Source: Ichthyophis bannanicus
Taxonomy: Eukaryota; Chordata; Amphibia; Gymnophiona; Ichthyophiidae
Direction: 5' to 3'
Assembly (NCBI GenBank): GCA_033557465.1
Contig: CM066032.1
Span: 450,986,270 to 451,050,269, forward strand
DNA length: 64,000 nt
Shown one piece after another: positions 42,628 through 52,785 of this stretch. The notes beneath the pieces were generated by a model, which was not told where the DNA came from, did no database searches, and saw nothing but the letters and a program-made list of their open reading frames with translations. Position 1 is the stretch's first letter. Every line of letters begins with the position of its first letter. A program made the translations under genes and the position numbers.

Positions 42628-43179
42628 AAGAGGCATGTTTACTAAAAGTTAGTGTATGGTAACATTATGCAAATATTTATGCAAATGAGGCCCCTTAGGC
42701 AAATGAGGCCCCGCACCGAGTCTCCGCACATGGCCCCGCACCCCCCTTGGGCCGCCCCTGCCCTCATTATAACTTATGTCTCTGGCTAGAGGTCAGACTT
42801 TATTTAGTTATCTTTCTCTTTTGATTGTGGAATGCCTTACCAGTTGGGTTAAAATCTGAGGTTTCTTTTCCTAAATTTAAAATAGGCTTGAAAATATAGT
42901 TTTTCCATCAACAAGCAGGACTGAGTCAGGCACATAAGTGGGTAATATCATCTGATGGCCCTGGGATGGAATTGCTGTCCCCTAATTCAGAGTTCCTTAG
43001 CTCCTCATTTTTTTTCTAGTCTGCAGAATGCTCTCCCACAATTTTGTTGCAGAGTACTAAACAAGTTTATTTAATGTTGTCTTTCATTTGCATATTTATT
43101 TTCTTTCTTTCTTTCTATAAAAAAATAATGTCACCAAAGTTGGGGTTCCAACCTTGCTTAAAATGCAGCAGAAAGATCC

Positions 43180-43300
43180 ATAAGAACATAAGATTTATCA
43201 TTCTGGGTTAGACCAATGATCCATCAAGCTCACTATCCTATTTCAAACAGTGGCCAATCCAGTTTACAAGTACCTGGCAGGATCCCAAAAGGTAGGTCCA
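43180..43300 (+). repeat. CR1-type 3' fragment
   Basis: Contains TGGGTTAGACCAATGATCCA and CAGTGGCCAATCCAGTTTAC, blocks known from CR1-derived dispersed repeats of reptiles and amphibians. About 120 bases, non-coding. Confidence 0.5.
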
Positions 43301-43329
43301 CAGGAAAGCACAAACATACTCTTGCTAAA

Positions 43330-43830
43330 GGCAAGCAGCAAAAGGAGGCGATAAGTACAACCAACAGTCCTTTATTAAGACCCCAACATGGCCGCTTTTC
43401 AGCAGAGCCTTCATCAGGGGGAAGTTTGCTGCCAAAGAGAATGATTGCGCAAAATAATTAAAAGTAATTAAAAATATGTAACATATTGGTAATGAGCTAA
43501 AAAAAATAAATAATTAAAAATCTGTTAAAATTTAAGAACAAACTTATCTAAACTTAATACATAGACAATAAAAAGAAAAACTAATTAAATATCATAAAAC
43601 AAAATTGTAAAAGGGTAAAAGGAAAGCAATTTCCTACATAAATAATATTCTAATGTCTAGTTGCATAGCAGTAAGATAACCTACCAACCAATTGTGATGA
43701 GGGAAAAAATAAAAATAATATATTGCACAATATAAGATGTAAGATGGTGACATGAGGGTTGCAGAAGGGGAGGATTAAAGAACCACAGAGAACTTACTTA
43801 AAAGGTACCATTAAATATCCCCTTCTAACT
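43330..43830 (-). mobile_element. Penelope-type terminal fragment (minus strand)
   Basis: Contains TCCTTTATTAAGACCCCAAC, a core-like CCGCTTTTCAGCAG and CTTCATCAGGGGG, which in reverse is the Penelope terminal layout CTGATGA...GAAA... ending before AATAAAGG. The AT-rich stretch to about 43740 has no coding motif. The assignment rests on the hammerhead-like order only. Confidence 0.5.
43385..43417 (-). ncRNA. Degenerate hammerhead-like motif
   Basis: On the minus strand: CTGATGA (43417-43411), a poor stem II (AGGCTCTGCT), GAAA, then AGCGGCCATGTTGGGG. The two invariant boxes are present, but stem II and the cleavage-site side are eroded. Probably an inactive relic. Confidence 0.4.
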
Positions 43831-43839
43831 CCCCTATGT

Positions 43840-44075
43840 GCCCCGATGCTATCCAGTTAGCATCGGGGCATGCTGGGGGTATTCTGGGGCAGAGCGGAGG
43901 CAGAGACCGTCGCTAACTAAGTAGCAGTGATATTGTACCGCTACTCGGTTAGCGATCCGTGGCTAAAGCTAGGCCAGCTAGGCAATATCACCACTACCTG
44001 GTTAGGCTCTGTGGCAGTTTCCTCTGTGTGCCAAACCCGGATATTCAATGCCATCACTGTGGCATTGAATATCCG
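43840..44075. repeat. Two short perfect hairpins
   Basis: GCCCCGATGCT at 43840-43850 pairs with AGCATCGGGGC at 43859-43869. GGATATTCAATGCCA (about 44039-44053) pairs with TGGCATTGAATATCC (about 44060-44074). They lie in sequence resembling the dispersed repeat near 20320 and 61230 (GGATAGTG, GCTGAATATC blocks). Confidence 0.8.
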
Positions 44076-44254
44076 GAATTATGGGTCAGTGGGCAGAGCT
44101 ATGTGCCGTAGCGGCGCACAACCTTCCCAGATAAATATCGGGCCCAAAGTCTCTAGCTCTCACTGCATGGAACTTGAGCAGCATTTATTATCTTCCCTCA
44201 GCTTACCAGCCTATACAGCATATTCTCATCAGAGCTCAAAAATCATCTACTAGG

Positions 44255-45238
44255 CATCCTTATTCTTGCAAGTGGAAAAGGGTTTTGATCAGGTGCTTCT
44301 GAAACAAACACAATCCAGTCACATGTCCACCCATTACCATACTGCAATATCTTTGGTATTTATACCATCGGTTCCCTTCAAATGTCCTCCATTAGAGTAT
44401 ACCCCAGGGCTGCACTGGCATACCATGCTCGAGCAGATAACCTTCCAGTGTCTCCGTGCAGTTTGATTTCTTGCTTCATAAATGTCTTCTGCATGTTTGC
44501 TCTCCACTACAGAAATCACCTGTTTTTGTCCTTAATTTTGTGCTATCTGCACTTATGGAGGCCCCCTTTGATCTTTGAAATCAGCTATGTTCAAATTCTT
44601 CACTTGGAAAGTACTCTTTCTAGTAGCCATTACCTCAGCTCAGAAAGTGAGTGAACCTTCAGGCACTGATAAAGTACGAACCGTACCTTCAGTTTCATCA
44701 TCACAAGTGGTTCTCCGTACGCATCCTAAGTTTTTACCTAAAGTGGTTGCTCCATTTCACATCAACACAGAAATAGTCCAGAACCACTTGCAAATCCATG
44801 TGAGAAAGCCCTCCATACCTTAGATTGTAAATGGTCTCTCACCTGCCACATTAGGAAAACTGATTCTTTTAAGAAATCCAAGCAGTTTTTTGTCTCCTTT
44901 GGTCCCAACAAATCTGGCTTGCCATTTGCAAAGAGAACTTTGGCCAATTGATTGGCATCCTGCATTCACTTTGTTATGACTAAGCCAATATTCCTCTCGG
45001 TTCCAAAATCAAGTCATCCCAAATTAGAGCTGCTGCAGCAACAGAAGTGCTCCACAAGTCTGCCTCACTAGACACCATCTTTAAAGCATCTACATGGTCC
45101 TTTCTTCATACCTTTACTGCACATTACTGCCCATACCAAGTTTCAGCAGAGAATACTGTCTTTGGTCAGTTGTGCTGGCCAATCTGTCCTTCTGAACAAG
45201 CAGCTGTCACACTGTTTATTACAAACAAGCTGCTCTAG
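44255..45238 (+). pseudogene. Old DIRS tyrosine recombinase, broken
   Basis: Blocks recognisable against the younger copy: CKWKR near 44262-44276 (versus FKWKR), FFTWKVLFLVAITSAQKVSE (44595-44655, where the catalytic Arg position of ITSARRISE reads Gln-Lys), VVLRTHPKFLPKVVAPFH, and ASTWSFLHTFTAHYC near 45090-45130 with the Tyr block. Numerous stops and frameshifts. Loss of the first catalytic Arg is a point of interest, but the copy is decayed throughout. Confidence 0.8.
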
Positions 45239-45797
45239 GACTCCAACACCATATAGGCAATGAGCAGTCCTAAACTTGGGAGTTACCCATGTGTGTGCCT
45301 GACACAATCCTGCTTGTTGACAGAAAAAGCAATGTTACTCACCCATAGGAAGTGTTTTCTGTAGACAGCAGCAGGGGCAGTGGAACACTGTTTTCTTTGG
45401 GGAGAGCCAAGCTCCACCCCCTTGGCTAGCCAAACTGCATGAGGCTGTGATCGCCAGCCTTCCCCATCTGTCTGCCCACAGAGATATGATCTCCCAGAAG
45501 CAAATAGGAGGGGAAGGCCAGTGATTGTGGCAGCAAAGTTTTGGAGGGGCCAGGGCCCGTGTGGCCCACCCTTTTCTGATGTCTCTGGGCAGCAGGATTG
45601 ACAAGGCACACAATTCCCATCCCCCACCTCTCCAGGAGTTGCCTCTATGCTTTGAAATAAACTGAAGAGCTGAGAGGACTGCTTTGCATGGGAAGGGCAG
45701 CACATGCTTAAAACTTTATACTAAAATCCTGATCCACAAGTGTGGATTATTAGTCCTGCTATCTATAGAAAACACCCATTACATGTGAATAAAATTG

Positions 45798-45960
45798 CTA
45801 TCTCCAGGAACAAACAGGAATGAGTCTTCACATATGGGTACGTCGGTACCGACGGAGCCTGCGCGGGAACGCTCCCCAGCGTCCAATCAGAAAGCCTTTA
45901 AGAGCATCCCACAGCGCCTGCGTGCTGCCTTCCCGCCTTTCCCAACTGTCTCTCCTCAGT
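45798..45960 (+). repeat. DIRS left inverted terminal repeat
   Basis: Starts TCTCCAGGAACAAACAGGAA and includes the palindrome GTCGGTACCGAC (45842-45853). Reverse complement matches 53486-53645 through GGAACGCTCCCCAGCGTCCA and CAACTGTCTCTCCTCAGTT. Confidence 0.88.
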
Positions 45961-46188
45961 TCTTCTTTTTCCACGGACACAGCAGATCGTGTTCCTGTCA
46001 CCGCAGAAGAATTTCCTTATTTTTCTTTATTTCTTTTGTGTCGCGTCTGCCTTCTTCGACGCTGTACCGGTACTGCTGGTCTTTGTTCTTTCTTCTTGTA
46101 AAAAAAACCCCAAACCGTTTTTCAGTTCTTTTTCTTCAGGTGCACTTGCGTTTTTGGACATTAGGCCCAAAACCTTTTTTCCTTAAAT

Positions 46189-48037
46189 ATGGAAAAGCCT
46201 ACCTCAGGATTTAAAAAGTGCACAAAATGTGGCGGTACCATTTCCGTCACCGACACCCATGACTGGTGTCTTAAATGTTTAGGTCCTGACCATTCCATAA
46301 CAGATTGTGTGTCCTGTTCCATGATGTCTAAAAGAGGTCGACAGAACCGAGCTGCCAAGCTCAGTACCCTGTTTCCCTCTGATGCGGCTTCGGTGGCATC
46401 AACGTCTTCCAGGGCTTCTTCTTCCTCACATGGATCTCAGTTAACTAAACATAAATCCAGCCAGTCCTCGAAGGGTAGATCTCCTTCTAAGCATCGAGAT
46501 GCCTCTGGCCTTGCCCTCGAGGATTCTGCACCGGCAAAATTACCCCGGCGGGAGGCTTCGGCCTCTAAAGCATCATCATCGGGGTTCCAGGATGATCTCG
46601 ATGGCGTGGCCTCGACAGATCTCTTGGTGTCATGCTCTGGGGTACCGGTGGCTTCCACCGGTACTGATTTCCAGGCATTGGCAGCATCGATGGATCAGAG
46701 GATTCTGTCCATAGAACGCAGTCTGGCAGCTTTCCTTGTGGCATCGACGCCCGTGGTACCGCAACAGACTACTCCGCCGGTACTGGCTCTAGCATCGCCA
46801 TCGGTACCGATCCCGGTGGCATCGACATCGGCATCGGTGTCCGCTATGCCGTTACTCTGTCCTCTGAAGCCCTCTGGTACCGATACCCCGGTACCGGTTA
46901 TTCCCGATATCGATCCTGGTCGGTACCGGTATCGGGCTTTGCAAGAGCATCCGGACAGATGATACTTTGATTCCTCTGAGGATTCTGAAGAGTCGGTCGA
47001 TGCAGTGATGCTTCTTCCACAGGAGGAGTCCTCTCCTAAACGAAGGATGTCTCCTCCAGAGGACTGGTCTTTTCAAGACTATTAGAGAGGTGGCTCGGGG
47101 CCTCTCTATTACAGTGGCCCCTGAGACAGAGCCCAGAGCCAAGGAGTTAGATATTTTACAATATCCTAAGACTCCTAAGGAGGCAGCTACCTTACGTATT
47201 CATGAGATTCTGTATGATCTCATGTTAAAGACGTGGGAAGCACCTCTCACCACCTCTCCTCATTTTCGCAGGTTGGATACCATGTATCGTGTCCCTCCTT
47301 GTCCTGGTTTCCATAAAACTCAACTTCCTCACCACTCTATTGTGGTTGAGTCTGCAATGAGAAAGATTAGAAGTGCCAAAAGACATGCCTCTAATCCTCC
47401 AGGATGTGAATGCAGAACCCTGGATGCTTTTGGAAGAAGAGTCTTCCAAGCTTCCATGCTTGCTGTGAGAATTAATTCTTATAGTCTCTACATGGGAATG
47501 TTCTTAAAAGAAGTCACTGACCATTTTCAGACTTTAAGTCCTTTTATGTCTGAAGATAAAAGGCAAGACTTTCTCACTGGGCTCAAACATGCCCAAGATA
47601 TCTCCAAATTCTCCAACCGTGCAGCTTTCGACTCCTTTGAATGCGTAAGCAGAGTCTCAGCTATTGCCATAGGTGCACGTAGGATTGCTTGGCTTCAAGC
47701 ATCTGATTTGAAGATCTGGGTTCAAGATGAATTGGGAAATATCCCTTGTACAGGTGAGAACCTGTTTGGTAAGGATTGACAAGCAAAGGCCAATCAGATG
47801 GATGCTGAAAATTCTGCTTTGGATAGATTGTCCAAATCCACAGCTGCTCCTGCTAAGAAAAGGTTATTCAAGAAAACACCTTTTTCTAAAAAGGGAAGAT
47901 TCTATCCTGCTTATGGTCAGCGGGCATCTTCTGCAGCTCAGTTCCCTACCAAACGTCAGCAATCCTCCAAACATAGCAAAGCAAAGGCTGCGAGGCCTGC
48001 TCCAGCCCAGCAACCTCAGCCCCCTCAGGGCCTTTGA
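46189..48037 (+). pseudogene. DIRS gag-like ORF, broken by frameshift and stop
   Basis: Starts at ATG 46189 (MEKPTSGFKKCTKCGG). Residues about 11-38 hold a Cys-x2-Cys...Cys-x2-Cys...His pattern (CTKCGG, HDWCLKCLGPDH), likely zinc-binding. A Ser/Ala-rich low-complexity region follows, then a frameshift between 46962 and 47090. The second half (MARGLSITVAPETEPRAKEL onward) is the more conserved capsid-like part with EILYDLMLKTWEAP. A TGA at 47777-47779 interrupts it before the basic tail (KKRLFKKTPFSKKGRF) ending at 48037. Confidence 0.8.
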
Positions 48038-49961
48038 CTTTCCGCTAGAGAACTTAGCCTTGCTGGCTCTAGAAGGACCAGAGTCCTCCACCATTCCAGG
48101 AAGGTTATGTCACTTTGCTCCCAGGTGGGGGCAAATTACAGCAGAGCATTGGACACTCTCCATCATAAGAGAGGGGTACAAACTTCATTTTTCAAGCTTG
48201 CCCCCTCTCACAAGAGTGCACCAGTTCAATTCTCCACCCTCCCTCCTCAGCCTGTTGGAGCAGGAGGTTGCCACTCTTCTCGCCCAAGGGGCAATAGAGG
48301 AGGTGCCTTTTCAACAACAGGGCACAGGGTTCTACTCCCCCTATTTTCTTATTCCAAAGAAAACAGGGGGCTTCAGACCCATCTTAGATTTCAGAGAGTT
48401 GAACAGATTCCTAGTCAAGGAAAAGTTCAAGATGGTTTCTCTAGGAACTCTGCTGCCATACCTTCAGAGTCAGGATTGGCTTTGTTCTCTAGATCTCAAG
48501 GATGCGTACACTCATGTTCTCATCCATCCAACTCACAGAAGGTTCCTTCGGTTCCTTTTTCAGGAGAAGCACTATCAATACAGAGTGCTCCCTTTTGGTC
48601 TGGCCTCTGCACCAAGGGTGTTCATGAAATGCATGGCAGTGGTAGCTGCTTTTCTGCGCACCCTGGGAATATTCGTCTTCCCTTACCTGGACGACCGGCT
48701 CATTCGAGCTCCCACTCAATCAGAGGCCAAGACTTCTCTAACCTGCACAATGCGTATTCTTCAGTATTTAGGGCTGGTAATAAACATCCCAAAATCCAAT
48801 TTGATCCCTACTCAGTCCCTGGAGTTTATAGGGGCGTTGCTGGATACCACAAGGGCAAGGGCCTATCTTCCCCAGGCCCGTTGCCTTCGCTTGGTGCAGT
48901 TAGCTTCTCAAGCAGAGTTGAAACCCCTACTAACTGCTCGAGAGATGTTACAGTTGCTAGGCCACATGGCATCCACCGTGCATGTGGTACCATATGCTCG
49001 CCTTCACATGAGAGCAGCTCAGTGGACTTTATCCACCCAATGGACCCAGGCATTAGGCTGCCTGTCAGACAAAATAGCAAACACAAGTCGCCTCATTTTG
49101 TCCCTCCAGTGTTGGAAGTCCCCTCGAAACCTGTTGCTGGGGCTCCCCTTTCAACAGCCTCTACCCCAAGCAACTCTCACAACAGATGCTTCTCCAATAG
49201 GGTGGGGAGCTCATCTTCAGGACCTCTCCACCCAGGGCATCTGGTCCCCACAGGAGACTTGTTTACATATCAATCTCTTGGAACTCAGAGCAATTTTCCT
49301 TGCTCTGCGAGTTTTCCACACCCTGCTCAGCCACAAGACAGTCCTTATCCACACGGACAATCAGGTAGCCATGTTCTATGTAAACAAGCAGTGAGGAACT
49401 GGCTCTCTGTCGCTTTGCAATGAAGTTTTGCGACTATGGGCCCTCGCCAGAGAGCATCACATTCATCTTCTGGCAGTTTATCTTCCAGGTGTTCAAAACT
49501 CTTGGGCAGACAGACTCAGTCGAGTTCTGCTTCCACACGAGTGGTCCCTACATATGGACCAAGTATCCAAGATTTTTCAAATTTGGATAACCCCAGACAT
49601 AGACCTCTTTGCAAGTCCGTGGAATGCCAAACTTCCCCAGTTCTGTTCCAGAACTCTGGCTCAGGGAGCTCAGGCAAGGGATGCTTTCCTCCTTCACTGG
49701 GGTCAAGACTTCCTTTATGCCTTTCCACCCATTCCCCTAATTCCCAAAACCCTGTTCAAGCTTCAGAGAGACAGAGGCCACATGATTCTCATAGCTCCAC
49801 ATTGGCCACGGCAAGTGTGGTACCCTCTGCTTCTACATCTCTCTCAAGCTCCCTCCCTGGAGTTAGGGTCTGCTCCAGACCTCCTCTCTCAAGAGGACAG
49901 AAAGCTATGGCATCCCAATCCCCAGTCTCTGCATCTCAGGGCTTGGCTGCTGAAGGCCTAG
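47727..49961 (+). pseudogene. DIRS reverse transcriptase / RNase H / methyltransferase-like ORF with one nonsense codon
   Basis: RT: QGTGFYSPYFLIPKKTGGFR, PILDFRELN, SLDLKDAYTHVLIHP (motif A), RVLPFGLASAPRVF (motif B) and FPYLDDRLI (motif C, YLDD). RNase H: LTTDASPIGWGAHL, INLLELRAIFLALR and LIHTDNQVAMFY (Asp, Glu, Asp). After it WADRLSR and PDIDLFASPWNAKLPQFCSR, the block seen in the DIRS methyltransferase-like region. The only break is TGA at 49392-49394, where GGA (Gly) is expected; the same frame resumes and stays open to TAG 49959-49961. It overlaps the end of gag. Confidence 0.9.
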
Positions 49962-50057
49962 ATCTCCAGGATCTTCATCTTTCTCAACAAGTGAAAGATG
50001 TTCTTTCTGCTTCCAGAAAACCTTCCACTAGACGTTCTTATGCTTTCAAGTGGAAAA

Positions 50058-50343
50058 GGTTTATTTATTTATTTACATTCTCTTATATACCACACTATTC
50101 TGCATCAGTGCAGTTTACATTGAACAAACTGAAATTACATTGAACAGGGCATTATAACTTGGAGATAACTATTTTACAGGGAACATGAGCTATGGAGGAT
50201 TAAGCGGCTTGCCCAAGACCACCTGTGGGACTAGAAACCCTAGTCCTTCCGGCCCAAGGTTGCTGTCCTCTAGTGGGATTTGAACCCCCGACCTTCCGGC
50301 CTGAAGTACCTTGCCCCAACCACTAGGCCACTTCTCCACTCCA
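50058..50343 (-). mobile_element. tRNA-derived SINE inserted in the DIRS recombinase
   Basis: Reverse copy of the 37365-37664 SINE: the A-box-containing end GGCCTAGTGGTTGGGGC is at the right (about 50320-50336), the B box GGTTCAAATCCCACTAGA near 50275, and the (AAAT)n tail at the left (50061-50080). It lies between the KWKR block and the WCSGKG block. ATCTACT is tandemly repeated at the right junction (50342 onward); I could not define a clean TSD. Confidence 0.88.
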
Positions 50344-51149
50344 TCTACTATCTACTATCTGGTGTTCTGGGAAGGGTCTTAACCCCCTTGCCATACCTCT
50401 GGAATCTTTGCTGGAGTATCTCCTTCATCTGTCTAATGCAGGCCTTAAGACAAATTCAGAAAGGGTCCATTTGAGTGCTATTGCAGCTTCCCTTAAGCCT
50501 CTAAATGGACAACCTATTTCCTCTCATCCTCTTGTAGCAAGATTCATGAGAGGCCTCCTTTTAACAAAGCCTCCCATTAGACCACCACCGGTGGCATGGG
50601 ACTTAAATTTGGTTCTTGGTCAGCTTATGAAGCCGCCTTTTGAACCTTTAGCTACCACCTCCTTGAAATACCTTTCTTGGAAGGTTATCTTTCTCATTGC
50701 AATCACATCAGCACGCCGCATCAGCGAATTGCAAGCACTCATAGCTAATCCACCTTATACAAGGTTCCATCATCACAAGTTGGTCCTTAGGACTAATCCA
50801 CATTTTATGCCTAAGGTGGTCTCGCCTTTTCACCTCAACCAGGAGGTCTACCTACCTGTCTTTTTTCCAGGACCTCATGCATCAAGTGCGAGAGGAATCT
50901 TCATACCCTGGACTGTAAAGGAGCTCTGGCGTTTTACTTACAAAGGACACAGCAACATAGAAAGTCTTCCCAACTCTTTGTTGCCTTTGACCCTTCTCAT
51001 TTGGGACAACCAGTCTCCAAGAGAACACTTTCTAACTGGATTGCCCAGTGTATTTCTTTTGCCTATCAGAGCAAGAACCTTTCTCTGGAGGGCCATGTCA
51101 CAACTCACAATGTGCGAGCCATGGCAGCCTCAATGGCTCATCTGAACTC

Positions 51150-52406
51150 GAAAAAACTGTAATCAAAAAAACTGTACAGCACCAACTACAAGAACACATA
51201 GACAACCACGCTCCCCTGGACAACAATCAACATGGGTTCCGCCCCAACCACGGGGTAGGAACTCTTCTGATATACCTCTTCGACAGCGTCCTCCGCATCA
51301 TAGACAACACCAAGAAAGGCATACTCATGATATTCATTGACATCTCATCTGCATTTGACACAGTTAACCACAAGACTCTATTGGATAGACCACAGAACAT
51401 TGGTCTACATGGTGCCACCCTGAATTGGTTCCATTCATACCTAACCGACAGACAAATACAGGTCAAAGTAGGACACAGCACATCTCGACCCATAAAAGTC
51501 AAACAAGGAGTGCCACAGGGATCGGCCCTTTCAGCTCTCCTATTCAACCTATACATCCAGCCAATATTTGCCAACATGAAAGAGCACCACATACATTATA
51601 CAATCTACGCAGATGACATCATGATCTACACACCCATCTCAGTCAACAACCCGGACTACACCAACATAATTAACTGCCTCACCCAAATGGCAAACTGGCT
51701 TCAGGAAAACAACCTATCAATCAACTACAGCAAGACGGAGGCACTGATCATCACGCGAAACCCGGCCTTTATCCCTCCACCCGACATCAAGATAAGAGAT
51801 GCACTCATACCCATAAAATCAGAAGTTAAGTACCTCGGAGTCATCCTGGACAAAGAACTTAACCTCCAAGCACACATAGGTAGAGCAACCAAAAGTGCAT
51901 ACCTAAGAATGCGACTCATCAGAAGACTCAAGCCCCTCCTCGACCCAGAGCACTTTCGCACCGTTTGCCAGGCGCTGATAACCCCTCTACTAGACTTCTG
52001 CAATCCAATATTCACCGGGCTACCAAAGCAGACCTTCAGACCACTACAACTGGCCCAAAACACAGCTGCCTGCATAATAGCCGGTACTACAAGACACGAT
52101 CACATCACACCCATACTGAAAGAACTGCACTGGCTCCCAATCATCTCACGCATCAAATACAAGACTATCATAAACATATTCAAGATCAAACAACACTCCT
52201 CCGCCATAAGCCTACACACACTCATACAACCTGACACAAGCACACGGCCAAGAAGAAGAGGCACCTCCAATCGGGTTAACACCCCAAAAGACTTCACCAA
52301 GACCCGCAAAGACACCGCACAACGAGCAATCTCCCTGGCTGTTCCATCCATATGGAACTCCCTCCCAGATTATCTGAGACTAACCACAGAAATCAAGGAC
52401 TTCTGA
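51150..52406 (+). CDS. L2 reverse transcriptase, intact over about 415 codons
   Basis: Frame open from the truncation point to TGA at 52404-52406. Blocks: NNQHGFRPNHGVGTLLIYL, IFIDISSAFDTVNHKTLL (motif A, Asp present), KQGVPQGSALSALLFNLY (motif B), YTIYADDIMIYTP (motif C, both Asp) and VKYLGVILDKELNL. The C-terminal block has LAQNTAACIIAGTTRHDHI and LKELHWLPIISRIKYK. The endonuclease is missing through 5' truncation, so it cannot be autonomous. No stop codon inside implies a relatively recent insertion. The apparent start upstream of 51150 reads out-of-frame recombinase sequence. Confidence 0.9.
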   Translation, partial: EKTVIKKTVQHQLQEHIDNHAPLDNNQHGFRPNHGVGTLLIYLFDSVLRIIDNTKKGILMIFIDISSAFDTVNHKTLLDRPQNIGLHGATLNWFHSYLTDRQIQVKVGHSTSRPIKVKQGVPQGSALSALLFNLYIQPIFANMKEHHIHYTIYADDIMIYTPISVNNPDYTNIINCLTQMANWLQENNLSINYSKTEALIITRNPAFIPPPDIKIRDALIPIKSEVKYLGVILDKELNLQAHIGRATKSAYLRMRLIRRLKPLLDPEHFRTVCQALITPLLDFCNPIFTGLPKQTFRPLQLAQNTAACIIAGTTRHDHITPILKELHWLPIISRIKYKTIINIFKIKQHSSAISLHTLIQPDTSTRPRRRGTSNRVNTPKDFTKTRKDTAQRAISLAVPSIWNSLPDYLRLTTEIKDF

Positions 52407-52435
52407 AAACAGCTGAAGACAACCCTGTTCATCGA

Positions 52436-52785
52436 TTATTTATTTTATTTATTTATTTAGTATACATTTGTATACCGCTACTTCCAGCGATCAGCAGCGG
52501 TTTTGATTACAGATTGGAAATTGTCAAATCATGACAGGAAATTTTTGAGGTATAAACACATTGATTAGACAGGAAAGCACAGCACACAGAGAACTATTTT
52601 ACAGGGAACATGGGCTATGGAGGGTTAAGTGGCTTGCCCAAGACCACAAGGAGCACCTGTGGGACTAGAAACCCCAGTCCTTCCGGCCCAAGGTTGCTGT
52701 CCTCCAGTGGGATTTGAACCCCCGACCTTCCGGCCCGAAGTACCTTGCCCCAACCACTAGGCCACTTCTCCACTCCACTTACTAT
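52436..52785 (-). mobile_element. tRNA-derived SINE nested in the L2 3' region
   Basis: Reverse SINE: tRNA-like head at the right (GGCCTAGTGGTTGGGGC near 52748-52764, GGTTCAAATCCCACTGGA near 52700), with a longer 3' part than the other two copies. The left end is an (AAAT)n tail (52438-52460) next to GTATACAAATGTATAC. It lies between the L2 stop codon and the L2 tail, giving a three-level nest: SINE in L2 in DIRS. Confidence 0.88.

Larger units (their letters stand above)
38505..42760 (-). mobile_element. Non-autonomous hAT-type element, copy 2 (reverse orientation)
   Basis: Same family as 29403-32474, in inverted orientation. Left end CAGGGCCGGCCCGTCC and right end, in reverse, CAGGGGCGGCCCAAGG. 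Flanking 8-mers TCCTCATT (38497-38504) and CCCTCATT (42761-42768) differ at one base. Internal order on the minus strand: octamers, AT-rich part, minisatellite, palindrome. A 1338-bp insertion (41290-42627) is present here and absent from copy 1. Without it the copy is about 2.9 kb. Confidence 0.9.
42905..45797 (+). mobile_element. Old DIRS element, decayed, directly upstream of the younger one
   Basis: The left terminal repeat at about 42912-42955 (CAACAAGCAGGACTGAGTCAGGCACATAAG...) is complementary to 45284-45325, the left half of its internal complementary region. The right half (about 45326-45378) pairs with the right end at 45745-45797. Between lie a degraded recombinase and foreign fragments (43180-43800). 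RT and gag parts are missing. The right end touches base 45798, the first base of the next DIRS. Confidence 0.7.

Noticed and set aside
46189..49961. Host gene with zinc finger and polymerase domains
   Set aside because: The order and terminal repeats identify it as DIRS gag and pol.
51048..51149. Start of a 452-codon frame upstream of the L2
   Set aside because: The first 34 codons are out-of-frame DIRS recombinase sequence; the L2 begins at 51150.
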